A DNA stretch of 6,840 nt from Flavobacterium sp. (GTDB taxonomy: Bacteria; Bacteroidota; Bacteroidia; Flavobacteriales; Flavobacteriaceae), in contig NZ_DQDX01000220.1 in assembly GCF_003525665.1 (NCBI RefSeq), positions 1-6,840 of the forward strand. The letters run 5' to 3'. Position 1 is the stretch's first letter. Each line of letters starts with the position of its first letter. The notes below the pieces were generated by a model that was given only the letters and a program-made list of their open reading frames with translations, ran no database searches and was not told where the DNA came from. The translations under genes were made by a program, and so were the position numbers. Shown here in pieces: positions 1-5,454 of this stretch.

Positions 1-33
1 CATCAAGAAACTTTAAAGAATATTAAGTTATGA
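1..33 (+). CDS. 3' end of an upstream gene (partial, product unknown)
   Basis: Frame 1 is open from the window edge for ten codons (reading HQETLKNIKL) and ends in TGA at 31-33. The other two plus frames hit stops within 24 bases. The stop overlaps the ATG of the next gene in the four-base arrangement ATGA, the usual sign of translationally coupled genes in one operon. Too little is visible to name a product. The reading frame could be open by chance, but the ATGA junction and the lack of a promoter box in these bases make a real gene end more likely than not. Confidence 0.5.
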   Translation, partial: HQETLKNIKL

Positions 34-455
34 GAATATTTATTTACTTCTTACTAATTCTTATCACAGTTTCTTGTAAGCAAAAAGAATTAAATGAGAA
101 AAGTGTTTTAACTAAAGAAAATGTTGAAATTGTAAATTCGCAAGGTCTTTTAGAAACAAATGAACTTACATTCAATGCCGGAAAGATAAAAAAAGGAACT
201 CCTATTAAACATACTTTCAATTTTAAAAACACAGGAACAGAACCAGTCATTATTATAGAAAAAACAATGTCATGCAATTGCACCAATTTAAAATCAAGTA
301 ATGACACCATTGCACCACAGCAAAACACAAGTCTAGAAGCAACGATAGACACCAAAGATAAAGATCCTGGTTATGGTGAAGCTACTATAACAGTTAAGAC
401 TAATGGAAAAAGGAAATTTTTTCTCTTGGCCATTAATTTTGAAATAATTAACTAA
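30..455 (+). CDS. DUF1573 domain lipoprotein
   Basis: This 141-residue protein starts with a hydrophobic signal (residues 2-15) ending in TVSC, so Cys16 is the likely lipidated residue after signal peptidase II cleavage. The rest matches the DUF1573 pattern common in Bacteroidota: an LTFNAGKIKKGTPIKHTF strand pair (about 46-63), FKNTGTEPVII (65-75), then SCNCT (81-85) in the place of the family's usual SCGCT, and a beta-rich end. The fold is probably Ig-like (ASH/MSP-type). The molecular function of the family is unknown. It is expected in the periplasm, anchored to a membrane; the residues after Cys16 (KQKELNE) are not a clear surface-export signal. The start overlaps the stop of an upstream reading frame (ATGA), so it is probably co-transcribed with that gene. 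A hairpin terminator follows ten bases after its stop. Family assignment is fairly secure, function is not. Confidence 0.88.
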   Translation: MRIFIYFLLILITVSCKQKELNEKSVLTKENVEIVNSQGLLETNELTFNAGKIKKGTPIKHTFNFKNTGTEPVIIIEKTMSCNCTNLKSSNDTIAPQQNTSLEATIDTKDKDPGYGEATITVKTNGKRKFFLLAINFEIIN

Positions 456-457
456 AA

Positions 458-525
458 TAAAAAAATCCGATACTAAATCGGATTTTTTTCGTTTGGTTAG
501 GTATTGTTTGCGTGTAAATTATAAT
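458..525 (+). repeat. Intergenic repeat, copy 1 (hairpin plus conserved tail)
   Basis: This is the first of three same-orientation copies in the window. It consists of the A-run/TCCGAT hairpin followed by a non-palindromic tail (491-525) containing GTTTGGTTAGGTATTGTTTG and GTAAATTATAAT. Against copy 3 it differs by two substitutions (one in the loop, one in the tail) and one-base changes in the A and T runs over 68 positions. The tail is not explained by terminator function, so shared ancestry is more likely than convergence. Confidence 0.85.
459..489 (+). terminator. Rho-independent terminator of the DUF1573 gene
   Basis: The arms ATCCGAT (465-471) and ATCGGAT (477-483) flank a five-base loop. 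They are extended by an A run on the left and a T run (483-489) on the right, giving about 12 paired bases and a U tract. The A run also makes it a possible terminator on the minus strand. It forms the left part of repeat copy 1. Confidence 0.82.
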
Positions 526-564
526 AAAGTTTGGGATTTTTTTTGGTTAAAATAAACCTACAAA

Positions 565-595
565 TTTGCTTAAGTCAAACAAAACAATAACTTTG
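565..595 (+). promoter_or_regulatory. Bacteroidota-type promoter of the TlpA-like gene
   Basis: A perfect TAnnTTTG -7 box (TAACTTTG, 588-595) lies 19 bases after a TTTG -33 box (565-568), which fits the usual 17-23 base spacer. Transcription would begin near 600-603. That places the ATG at 597 at or before the transcript start and supports the ATG at 618 as the true start codon. Confidence 0.75.
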
Positions 596-617
596 AATGA
601 GATTAAAATTTACAAAA

Positions 618-1700
618 ATGAAAAAAATTATTGCGCTATTGTTTTTAGGATTTTTCATGATGGTTTCCTGTACTAAAAAGTTAAGCACCGATGGTGAAAT
701 AAATGGTGATTTTCAATTATTTAAAGATGACTTTGATGCAGTTGTCATTAACATGCGTGGTTATGAAATCTTAGGTGATTCTATAATAACTAGTGATACT
801 GTTAAGGCAATTAATGGAAAATTTACTTATAATTTTTCTATTCCAGAGTTAAAATTAGTCGACTTTGTTTTGCTGAAAAATAAAACATCAGTAGGAAAGC
901 TAGGCTTATTAAATAAAAATTATAAAAAAGGTTCTAAAACCATTTCAAAAACTTTTGCGAATTTTTTTATAGGTAATGAAAAAATCATTTTAGAATGTGA
1001 CACACTAGAAAAAATAGAATTTAACGGAACTATAAATTACACAGTTAAAGGTCTACAAACAGTAGAGCACGATATTGAAAGCAAGTTAAATATAACAAAT
1101 GTTTCGAAGGAAATCATTCAAGAAAACCCTAACAGTTTTGCAGTATTACATCAATTATTTTGGCAAAAAGAAAGATTTTCAAATACTAAATTAAAAGCTT
1201 TAATGGAGTTGTTTTCTGATGATTTAAAAAAATCCACATCGTACAAAATCTTAAAAAAATATTTAGATGACAAGGTAAGTTTAGAAACTGATGGGTATTC
1301 AAAAAACTTTAATTGGGTTGATATTAATGCAAAGCGGCATACTTTTAAAGAAGCACTTGACGGTAAAAAATATTTACTATTAGTTTTCTGGGCAAGCTGG
1401 TGTGAACCTTGCAGAGCTGAAATTCCGAACTTGAAATTGTTTAATTCAAAATATAGTGAAAAATTAAATGTTGTTAGTTTGAGTATTGATGATAACTATG
1501 AATACTGGAAAAAAGCTGTAGAAAAAGAGAACATGCCATGGTTAAATTTATCTGGATTGCCAAAAGATAAAACAGCGATAAAAAAAGAATATAACATTAG
1601 TGCTGTACCAAATTTGATTTTATTAGACAACAAAGGAAAACCTATTTTGAATACTATAAATGATTTAGAAAAGATAAAAAAATACATAGATTCTCACTAA
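618..1700 (+). CDS. TlpA/ResA-like thioredoxin lipoprotein with N-terminal DUF4369-like domain
   Basis: Read from ATG 618 the product is 360 residues. The first 17 form a lipoprotein signal (MKKIIALLFLGFFMMVS) with Cys18 as lipidation site. Using the in-frame ATG at 597 would add seven residues before the signal and would sit upstream of the predicted transcript start. Residues about 24-140 resemble DUF4369, the beta-rich N-terminal domain of Bacteroidota thiol-disulfide proteins, and a helical linker follows (about 148-225). The C-terminal domain is thioredoxin/AhpC-TSA type: LLLVFWASWCEPCRAEIPNL with active-site Cys262 and Cys265 (CEPC), and the cis-proline Pro331 in SAVPN. It probably acts as a membrane-anchored thiol reductant in the periplasm; its partner is not known. 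It has its own promoter and terminator. The gene is visibly AT-richer than pckA and the dehydrogenase further right. Family certain, substrate unknown. Confidence 0.92.
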   Translation: MKKIIALLFLGFFMMVSCTKKLSTDGEINGDFQLFKDDFDAVVINMRGYEILGDSIITSDTVKAINGKFTYNFSIPELKLVDFVLLKNKTSVGKLGLLNKNYKKGSKTISKTFANFFIGNEKIILECDTLEKIEFNGTINYTVKGLQTVEHDIESKLNITNVSKEIIQENPNSFAVLHQLFWQKERFSNTKLKALMELFSDDLKKSTSYKILKKYLDDKVSLETDGYSKNFNWVDINAKRHTFKEALDGKKYLLLVFWASWCEPCRAEIPNLKLFNSKYSEKLNVVSLSIDDNYEYWKKAVEKENMPWLNLSGLPKDKTAIKKEYNISAVPNLILLDNKGKPILNTINDLEKIKKYIDSH

Positions 1701-1731
1701 TTTATTTTCACAGAAAACCATTTACATAAAA

Positions 1732-1794
1732 TAAAAAATCCGATAGTACTATCGGTTTTTTTTCATTTGGTTAGGTATTGTTTGTATGTAAATT
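1732..1794 (+). repeat. Intergenic repeat, copy 2
   Basis: Same organisation as copy 1: hairpin (A run, TCCGAT, ATCGG, T run), then the tail ATTTGGTTAGGTATTGTTTG and GTAAATT. It is the most diverged copy. The hairpin centre is rebuilt as a continuous palindrome, and two tail spots differ (CATTTGG for CGTTTGG, TATG for CGTG or TGTG). The match ends at about 1794, before the last bases shared by copies 1 and 3. Confidence 0.83.
1733..1763 (+). terminator. Rho-independent terminator of the TlpA-like gene
   Basis: A perfect 16-base palindrome (1740-1755, CCGATAGTACTATCGG) is flanked by an A run and by eight Ts (1756-1763). It lies 32 bases after the stop codon. Because the palindrome has no unpaired centre, the real hairpin must open a few central bases as a loop. 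It is the hairpin part of repeat copy 2. Confidence 0.8.
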
Positions 1795-1855
1795 CTATTT
1801 GAATTTAGTTTTTTTGACAAATTTTTATTGAAAACGACTACTTCAAAAAAGACAA

Positions 1856-1974
1856 TCACTACCTAGCCCTGATTGTAGTGGAAATCCTTTTTCTTTTTTC
1901 TTTAAAAAGGAAAAGATTGCAACGGAAAGCAGGAATAAGGATTACAAGAAAAGCCTGAACTGTTCGCTCCTGAA
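1856..1974 (+). ncRNA. Candidate structured RNA or dispersed Flavobacterium element (Flavo-1-like)
   Basis: The block CCTAGCCCTGATTGTAGTGG, AAATCC, a T-rich/A-rich hairpin, GATTGCAACGGAAAGCAGG and a distal GCTCCTGAA resembles a recurrent intergenic element I associate with Flavobacterium genomes, perhaps the Flavo-1 RNA motif; the name is from memory and unchecked. Visible pairing: CCTTTTT (1886-1892) with AAAAAGG (1904-1910), and CCTG (1868-1871) with CAGG (1930-1933). Two similar 14-base segments (1871-1884 and 1915-1928, 11 of 14 identical) lie on either side of the central hairpin, as expected for a symmetric internal loop. Alternative pairings are possible: CACTAC with GTAGTG at the 5' side, and CAGGA with TCCTG (1968-1972). 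A plus-strand transcript would end at the hairpin of repeat copy 3. No clear promoter is seen, so it may be a repeat rather than an expressed RNA. The plus strand is inferred from that terminator. Confidence 0.5.
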
Positions 1975-2042
1975 TAAAAAAAATCCGATACTAGATCGGA
2001 TTTTTTCGTTTGGTTAGGTATTGTTTGTGTGTAAATTATAAT
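1975..2042 (+). repeat. Intergenic repeat, copy 3, reaching into the 3' end of pckA
   Basis: It is nearly identical to copy 1 over 68 positions. The shared tail (GTAAATTATAAT, 2031-2042) covers the pckA stop codon (2036-2038) and the codon before it, so this copy is joined to pckA. This makes the pckA 3' region a plausible source for the other copies. Confidence 0.85.
1976..2006. terminator. Bidirectional terminator after pckA and the structured element
   Basis: The arms ATCCGAT (1983-1989) and ATCGGAT (1995-2001) enclose loop ACTAG. Eight As on one side and six Ts on the other give a U tract on either strand. For pckA (minus strand) it begins about 30 bases after the stop codon. On the plus strand it would end any transcript through the structured element. 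It is the hairpin part of repeat copy 3. Confidence 0.78.
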
Positions 2043-3661
2043 TGCGGACCAGCATTTACTAAATTCTGTCCTTCGGAATTATCGGTATATTGAACGAAAT
2101 TTTTAATGAATCTTGAAGCCAAATCGGTTGCTTTTTCATTCCAATCGGCTACATTTTCATACGTATCTCTTGGGTCTAAAATCGCCGGATTCACATCATG
2201 CAAAGAAGTAGGAACCACAAAATTGAATGTTGGAATTGTTTTAGTTTCTGCTTTTTCTATCGAACCATCAAGAATTGCATCGATGATTGCACGTGTGTCT
2301 TTTATTGAAATACGTTTTCCTGTACCGTTCCAACCTGTGTTTACCATATACGCTGTTGCGTTGTGTTCTTCCATCTTTTTTACCAATTCTTCACCATATT
2401 TTGTAGGATGAAGTGATAAAAATGCTTTTCCGAAACAAGCCGAGAATGTTGGTTCTGGTTGCGTAACACCTCTTTCTGTTCCAGCTAATTTAGCCGTAAA
2501 ACCCGAAAGGAAATAGTATTTTGTTTGTTCTGGAGTTAATTTAGAAACTGGAGGCATTACTCCAAATGCGTCTGCTGTTAAGAAAATAACTTTAGTAGCA
2601 TGACCCGCTTTAGAAACTGGCTTAACGATATTATGAATGTGATCTATTGGATAAGAAACACGAGTATTTTGAGTTACAGAACCGTCTTTAAAATCGATAA
2701 TTCCATTAGCATCAACTGTTACATTTTCTAGTAACGCGTCTTTTTTAATGGCACCAAAAATATCTGGTTCATTTGCTGCACTTAAATCGATGGTTTTTGC
2801 ATAACATCCGCCTTCAAAGTTGAAAACGCCGTCGTTATCCCAACCGTGTTCATCGTCACCAATTAATTCACGTTTTGGATCGGTAGAAAGAGTAGTTTTT
2901 CCTGTTCCAGATAATCCGAAGAAAACCGCAACATCACCATCTTTTCCTTTATTTGCAGAACAATGCATTGAAGCAATTCCTTGTAATGGCAAGTAGTAAT
3001 TCATCATTGAGAATAACCCTTTTTTCATTTCGCCACCGTACCAAGTTCCGCCAATTAATTGAACTTTTTCAGTTAAATTAAAAGCTACATAAACTTCAGA
3101 ATTTAATCCGTGAGCTGCATAATCTTTGAAACTAGTTTTAGAACCGTTCATTACTATAAAGTCTGGTTCACCAAAAGCTTCAAGTTCGGCATCGGTTGGA
3201 CGAATGAACATATTTTTCACGAAATGCGCTTGCCACGCGACTTCCATAATAAAACGTACTTTTAATCGTGTATTTTCGTTAGCACCACAAAAGGCATCAA
3301 CCACAAATAATCTTTTTCCAGAAAGCTGGTTTACAGTTGTTTCTTTTAAAGCATTCCAAGTAGTTTGAGAAATTGGTTTGTTATCGTTTACTGCTTTTTC
3401 AGAATTCCACCAAATGGTATTTTCTGTAATGCTGTCTTTAACAATGTACTTGTCTTTTGGCGATCGACCGGTGAATTCACCTGTCATAACATTTACTGCT
3501 CCAAGTTCTGTTAGCTGGCCTTTTTCATAACCTTCTAAACTTGGATTTAACTCTTCATTATATAAAAATTCAAAAGATGGATTGTATATAATTTCTTGGA
3601 CATTTTTAATTCCGTATTGTTCTAACGAAATCGATTTCGTAGATTGGGCAGTATTCTCCAT
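2036..3661 (-). CDS. pckA: Phosphoenolpyruvate carboxykinase (ATP), EC 4.1.1.49
   Basis: This 541-residue cytosolic enzyme converts oxaloacetate and ATP to phosphoenolpyruvate, CO2 and ADP, the entry step of gluconeogenesis. The length matches the ATP-dependent family (about 540). Visible sites, numbered here and equated with E. coli Pck by motif: Arg66 in TGRSPKD (substrate), Tyr208 and Lys213/Lys214 in GGTWYGGEMKKG (Mn and substrate), His233 in SMHCSAN, P-loop GLSGTGKT (249-256) with Lys255, Mg/Mn-binding LIGDDEHGW with Asp269/Asp270, Arg334 in NTRVSYPI, and the adenine-side region LTADAFGVMPPVSKL (361-375). All key residues are present, so it should be active. The start ATG at 3661 gives the usual N-terminus. 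It has a -7 box of its own about 36 bases upstream, although the DUF423 gene lies 80 bases upstream on the same strand. It converges on the TlpA-like gene across a shared terminator region. Confidence 0.98.
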   Translation of the reverse strand: MENTAQSTKSISLEQYGIKNVQEIIYNPSFEFLYNEELNPSLEGYEKGQLTELGAVNVMTGEFTGRSPKDKYIVKDSITENTIWWNSEKAVNDNKPISQTTWNALKETTVNQLSGKRLFVVDAFCGANENTRLKVRFIMEVAWQAHFVKNMFIRPTDAELEAFGEPDFIVMNGSKTSFKDYAAHGLNSEVYVAFNLTEKVQLIGGTWYGGEMKKGLFSMMNYYLPLQGIASMHCSANKGKDGDVAVFFGLSGTGKTTLSTDPKRELIGDDEHGWDNDGVFNFEGGCYAKTIDLSAANEPDIFGAIKKDALLENVTVDANGIIDFKDGSVTQNTRVSYPIDHIHNIVKPVSKAGHATKVIFLTADAFGVMPPVSKLTPEQTKYYFLSGFTAKLAGTERGVTQPEPTFSACFGKAFLSLHPTKYGEELVKKMEEHNATAYMVNTGWNGTGKRISIKDTRAIIDAILDGSIEKAETKTIPTFNFVVPTSLHDVNPAILDPRDTYENVADWNEKATDLASRFIKNFVQYTDNSEGQNLVNAGPQL

Positions 3662-3696
3662 AAAATTGTATTGTGTTGCAATTAGTAAATTGACTG

Positions 3697-3704
3697 CAAA
3701 GTTA
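3697..3704 (-). promoter_or_regulatory. -7 promoter box of pckA
   Basis: Read on the minus strand this is TAACTTTG, a perfect TAnnTTTG and identical to the box of the TlpA-like gene. It lies 35 bases before the pckA ATG, in the gap after the DUF423 gene. The only upstream TTG (3719-3721) is 14 bases away, shorter than the usual 17-23, so the -33 element is weak or absent. Confidence 0.6.
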
Positions 3705-3741
3705 AAAATAAATAATTACAACGTTATAGTTTAGTAAAAAA

Positions 3742-4128
3742 TTATGCTTTTTTCTTTAAAAATTGTATCATAAAAATGCTCCAAGCCACTATTAATAGTA
3801 ATCCGCCGATGGGTGTGACAATTCCGATGACCTTAAAATCAAAAGAGGTGAGCGAATTTGTAGCAAGCAAATAAATTGATCCCGAAAAGAAAATAATCCC
3901 TAAAATTGTTAAAATCAATATTGTTTTTTTAGTTTTTGAAGTCAAATGATTATTTAATCCTAAAAATAACAAAAATAACGCATGATACATCTGATATTTC
4001 ACTCCGGTTTCAAAAGTTGCTAATTGATCTAATGTTAACACTTTTTTTAAGGCATGAGCGCCAAAAGCTCCTAAAATAATTGCAGTCATTCCGAAAAAAG
4101 CGGCTGTCGAAAATATTTTTCTATCCAT
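3742..4128 (-). CDS. DUF423 family small inner-membrane protein
   Basis: This 128-residue protein has four hydrophobic segments (about 5-25, 47-60, 69-89 and 100-123) and the family's conserved motifs: GAFGAHALKK (20-29) and TGVKYQMYHALFLL (41-54). The length agrees with the DUF423/YgdD family (about 120-130). The family's biochemical role is not established. The start at 4128 puts the first membrane segment at the N-terminus as usual, and the protein ends in a basic KKKA tail. It lies 80 bases upstream of pckA on the same strand, and some read-through into pckA is possible because I see no hairpin in the gap. It is divergent from the DUF3108 gene. Confidence 0.9.
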   Translation of the reverse strand: MDRKIFSTAAFFGMTAIILGAFGAHALKKVLTLDQLATFETGVKYQMYHALFLLFLGLNNHLTSKTKKTILILTILGIIFFSGSIYLLATNSLTSFDFKVIGIVTPIGGLLLIVAWSIFMIQFLKKKA

Positions 4129-4140
4129 AATTGCGATGAT

Positions 4141-4154
4141 GTATAATTTTATAC
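4141..4154. promoter_or_regulatory. Inverted repeat at the predicted DUF423 transcript start (possible operator)
   Basis: GTATAA and TTATAC form a perfect inverted repeat around a two-base centre. A further TTATAC lies at 4166-4171, 17 bases on from the one at 4149-4154, on the other side of the -7 box. The spacing is compatible with a protein binding site, but the sequence is simple AT-rich DNA and may be chance. Confidence 0.3.
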
Positions 4155-4161
4155 AAATTTA
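4154..4161 (-). promoter_or_regulatory. -7 promoter box of the DUF423 gene
   Basis: The minus-strand reading is TAAATTTG, a perfect TAnnTTTG, 25 bases before the ATG. No good TTTG is seen at the -33 position. The transcript start would fall inside the inverted repeat at 4141-4154. Confidence 0.5.
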
Positions 4162-4209
4162 TCTGTTATACATTGAATAAAGAAGGACTTTTATGTTTTC
4201 TTTTTAAAT

Positions 4210-4235
4210 TTTGCAATATTAAAATTTTATATTTG
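4210..4235 (+). promoter_or_regulatory. Promoter of the DUF3108 gene
   Basis: TATATTTG (4228-4235) is a perfect TAnnTTTG box 17 bases before the ATG, predicting a very short leader. A TTTG at 4210-4213 is only 14 bases upstream of it, closer than the usual spacer, so the -33 call is weak. Confidence 0.55.
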
Positions 4236-4252
4236 CACCCTAATTTAATAAG

Positions 4253-5014
4253 ATGAAAAAGATTGTATTTTTAATAGCTACAGCATTGATTTTCTGTTCG
4301 TTTACTTCAGATAAAAAAGTTGTAGTTCCATCGGGCGAAAAATTAGTTTATGCTGGCTCTTATAATATGAGCGGATTAATGACACATTTGGCGCAAGTTA
4401 CCATGTCTACAGAAACCGTTTCAACTGCAAAAAACTCGTACCTTCATTTAAATTGCGAATTAGCGACTTTTAGCAAATGGGATAAGTTTTTTAAAATTCG
4501 CGACATTTATGAATCGTATGTAGATCCAATAACATTAAAACCAAGTTTATACAAAAGAAGTATTGACGAAGGCGGTTATACTAAAAAAGAAAAATATGCT
4601 TTTAAAGGAAATGCAGTAACTAGCACAACCAAAAAAAGAAGACAACCCGAAACAACCAAAAAGTTTACGATTGGAGCTGCAACTCAAGATGTAGTTTCAC
4701 TTTTATATAAAGTAAGAACTATTGATTTTACAAAACTAAAAGCTGGTCAAACTAAATCGTTTACTATAGTTTTTGACGAAAAAGAAATTCCTGTGACTTT
4801 AAAATATATGGGAATTGAAAGCGTAAAAGCCGGAAATCTTGGTACAAAAAACTGTTACAAATTATCGATTGGAGCAAAAACGGATGCTTTAAAAGGAAAA
4901 GATAAAAATCTTATTTGGCTTACCGCCGATGCTAAAAAAGTTCCTGCGTTAATGAAATTCAGCATTCCTGTTGGAACTGGACAATTGGTTTTAACTTCGG
5001 CAACTGGAATTTAA
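4253..5014 (+). CDS. DUF3108 domain secreted protein
   Basis: This 253-residue protein has an N-terminal signal (MKKIVFLIATALIFCSFTS). Cys15 is preceded by Phe, which does not suit a lipobox, so ordinary secretion to the periplasm is more likely than lipidation. The remainder fits DUF3108: GEKLVYAGSYNMSGLM (28-43), the basic KKRRQPETTKKF stretch (127-138), DVVSLLYKVRTIDF (146-159), LKAGQTKSFTI (162-172), IWLTADAKKVPALM (221-234) and a closing PVGTGQLVLTSA. The family is predicted to be an all-beta periplasmic or outer-membrane-associated protein of unknown function. It has its own promoter and is followed ten bases later by a small membrane-protein gene, almost certainly in the same transcript. 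Confidence 0.88.
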   Translation: MKKIVFLIATALIFCSFTSDKKVVVPSGEKLVYAGSYNMSGLMTHLAQVTMSTETVSTAKNSYLHLNCELATFSKWDKFFKIRDIYESYVDPITLKPSLYKRSIDEGGYTKKEKYAFKGNAVTSTTKKRRQPETTKKFTIGAATQDVVSLLYKVRTIDFTKLKAGQTKSFTIVFDEKEIPVTLKYMGIESVKAGNLGTKNCYKLSIGAKTDALKGKDKNLIWLTADAKKVPALMKFSIPVGTGQLVLTSATGI

Positions 5015-5024
5015 TTTGAACATC

Positions 5025-5348
5025 ATGAGAAAAACATTTTTAATCCTTTCGATAATTTTTGTAGTAATAAGCATAGTATTTTCTGCTTTACCTTTAGATA
5101 CTTTGGCGCTTTTACCTATCGCACTTACATTAATTTTCCTGTTCATAACCTTTAAAAAATCGGAAGTTAACCAACGTCAAGTTCCCAAATGGCTTTTTAT
5201 CATAACCTATTTATGTGGCATTTTCGTTCTTGGAAAAACGTTTTTAATTAAAGATGAAGTTGCTGTTGACCAACAATTTGAACAACAAAAAATAGAGACC
5301 AAACAAGAAGCTAGACAAGAACTTGAAGAACTAGAAGGTTTAGAATAA
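5025..5348 (+). CDS. Small membrane protein with acidic coiled-coil tail, unrecognised
   Basis: I do not recognise a family. From ATG 5025 the product has 107 residues with three likely membrane helices (about 4-21, 25-43 and 56-74). A strongly charged Gln/Glu-rich C-terminus follows (about 77-107, with QQKIETKQEARQELEELEGLE), probably helical or coiled coil. An in-frame TTG at 5016 would add three residues; I prefer the ATG, which begins directly with the basic MRK typical of a membrane segment. The ten-base gap after the DUF3108 gene and the terminator behind it indicate a two-gene operon, so it may share a role at the envelope, which is inference only. Confidence 0.75.
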   Translation: MRKTFLILSIIFVVISIVFSALPLDTLALLPIALTLIFLFITFKKSEVNQRQVPKWLFIITYLCGIFVLGKTFLIKDEVAVDQQFEQQKIETKQEARQELEELEGLE

Positions 5349-5369
5349 TTCAATAAAAAACAAAATAGT

Positions 5370-5413
5370 AAATTCCAAATCCCAAACATTAAGTTGGAAT
5401 TTGGAATTTTTTT
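5370..5413 (+). terminator. Long-stem terminator after the DUF3108 operon
   Basis: Left arm 5370-5385 and right arm 5394-5409 pair over 16 bases with a single C/A mismatch, around an eight-base loop, followed by a T run ending at 5413. The TTCCAAATCC/GGAATTTGGAA composition is of a type I associate with Flavobacterium terminators. The A-rich left side could also terminate on the minus strand, but no minus-strand gene is near. Confidence 0.85.
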
Positions 5414-5434
5414 ATTAGAATTTATCTAGCTTTG
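5400..5434 (+). promoter_or_regulatory. Promoter of the saccharopine dehydrogenase gene
   Basis: TAGCTTTG (5427-5434) is a perfect TAnnTTTG box. A TTTG at 5400-5403 lies 23 bases upstream, at the long end of the normal spacing, and sits within the descending arm of the preceding terminator. The leader to the ATG at 5455 would be about 13-16 bases. Confidence 0.62.
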
Positions 5435-5454
5435 CATCCTATTTTAGAAAAACC

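Larger units (their letters stand above)
1701..2035. other. 335-base gene-free stretch between convergent genes
   Basis: I see no protein-coding gene here. The stretch holds repeat copy 2 with the TlpA-like gene's terminator, an AT-rich spacer (about 1795-1855) with no convincing promoter box, a structured element (about 1856-1974), and most of repeat copy 3 with a bidirectional terminator. It is much longer than needed to separate two convergent genes. Confidence 0.8.

Noticed and set aside
44..355. Minus-strand open frame of 103 codons
   Set aside because: It is antisense to the DUF1573 gene, with no promoter box and no recognisable motifs.
496..502. GTTAGGT in the repeat tail matches the integron core GTTRRRY, and gene-plus-repeat units recall integron cassettes
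   Set aside because: The conserved sequence continues more than 20 bases past the motif instead of ending there. No matching RYYYAAC box lies at the other end, and the third copy is joined to the end of pckA on the opposite strand. No integrase gene is present.
501..509. TATTGTTTG in the repeat tail as a mobile promoter box
   Set aside because: The spacing is TA plus three bases before TTTG instead of two, and in copy 3 nothing lies downstream to be transcribed in that direction.
597..617. Upstream ATG giving a 367-residue thioredoxin lipoprotein
   Set aside because: It sits two bases after the -7 box and would place seven residues ahead of a standard lipoprotein signal; ATG 618 is better.
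1794..1801. TCTATTTG as a promoter for the structured element
   Set aside because: It misses the A at the second position of TAnnTTTG, and no TTTG lies at the normal distance (9 or 24 bases only).
2106..2411. Plus-strand open frame of 101 codons
   Set aside because: It lies fully inside pckA on the opposite strand and its translation shows no family features. It is a shadow of pckA, like the frame at 3126-3368.
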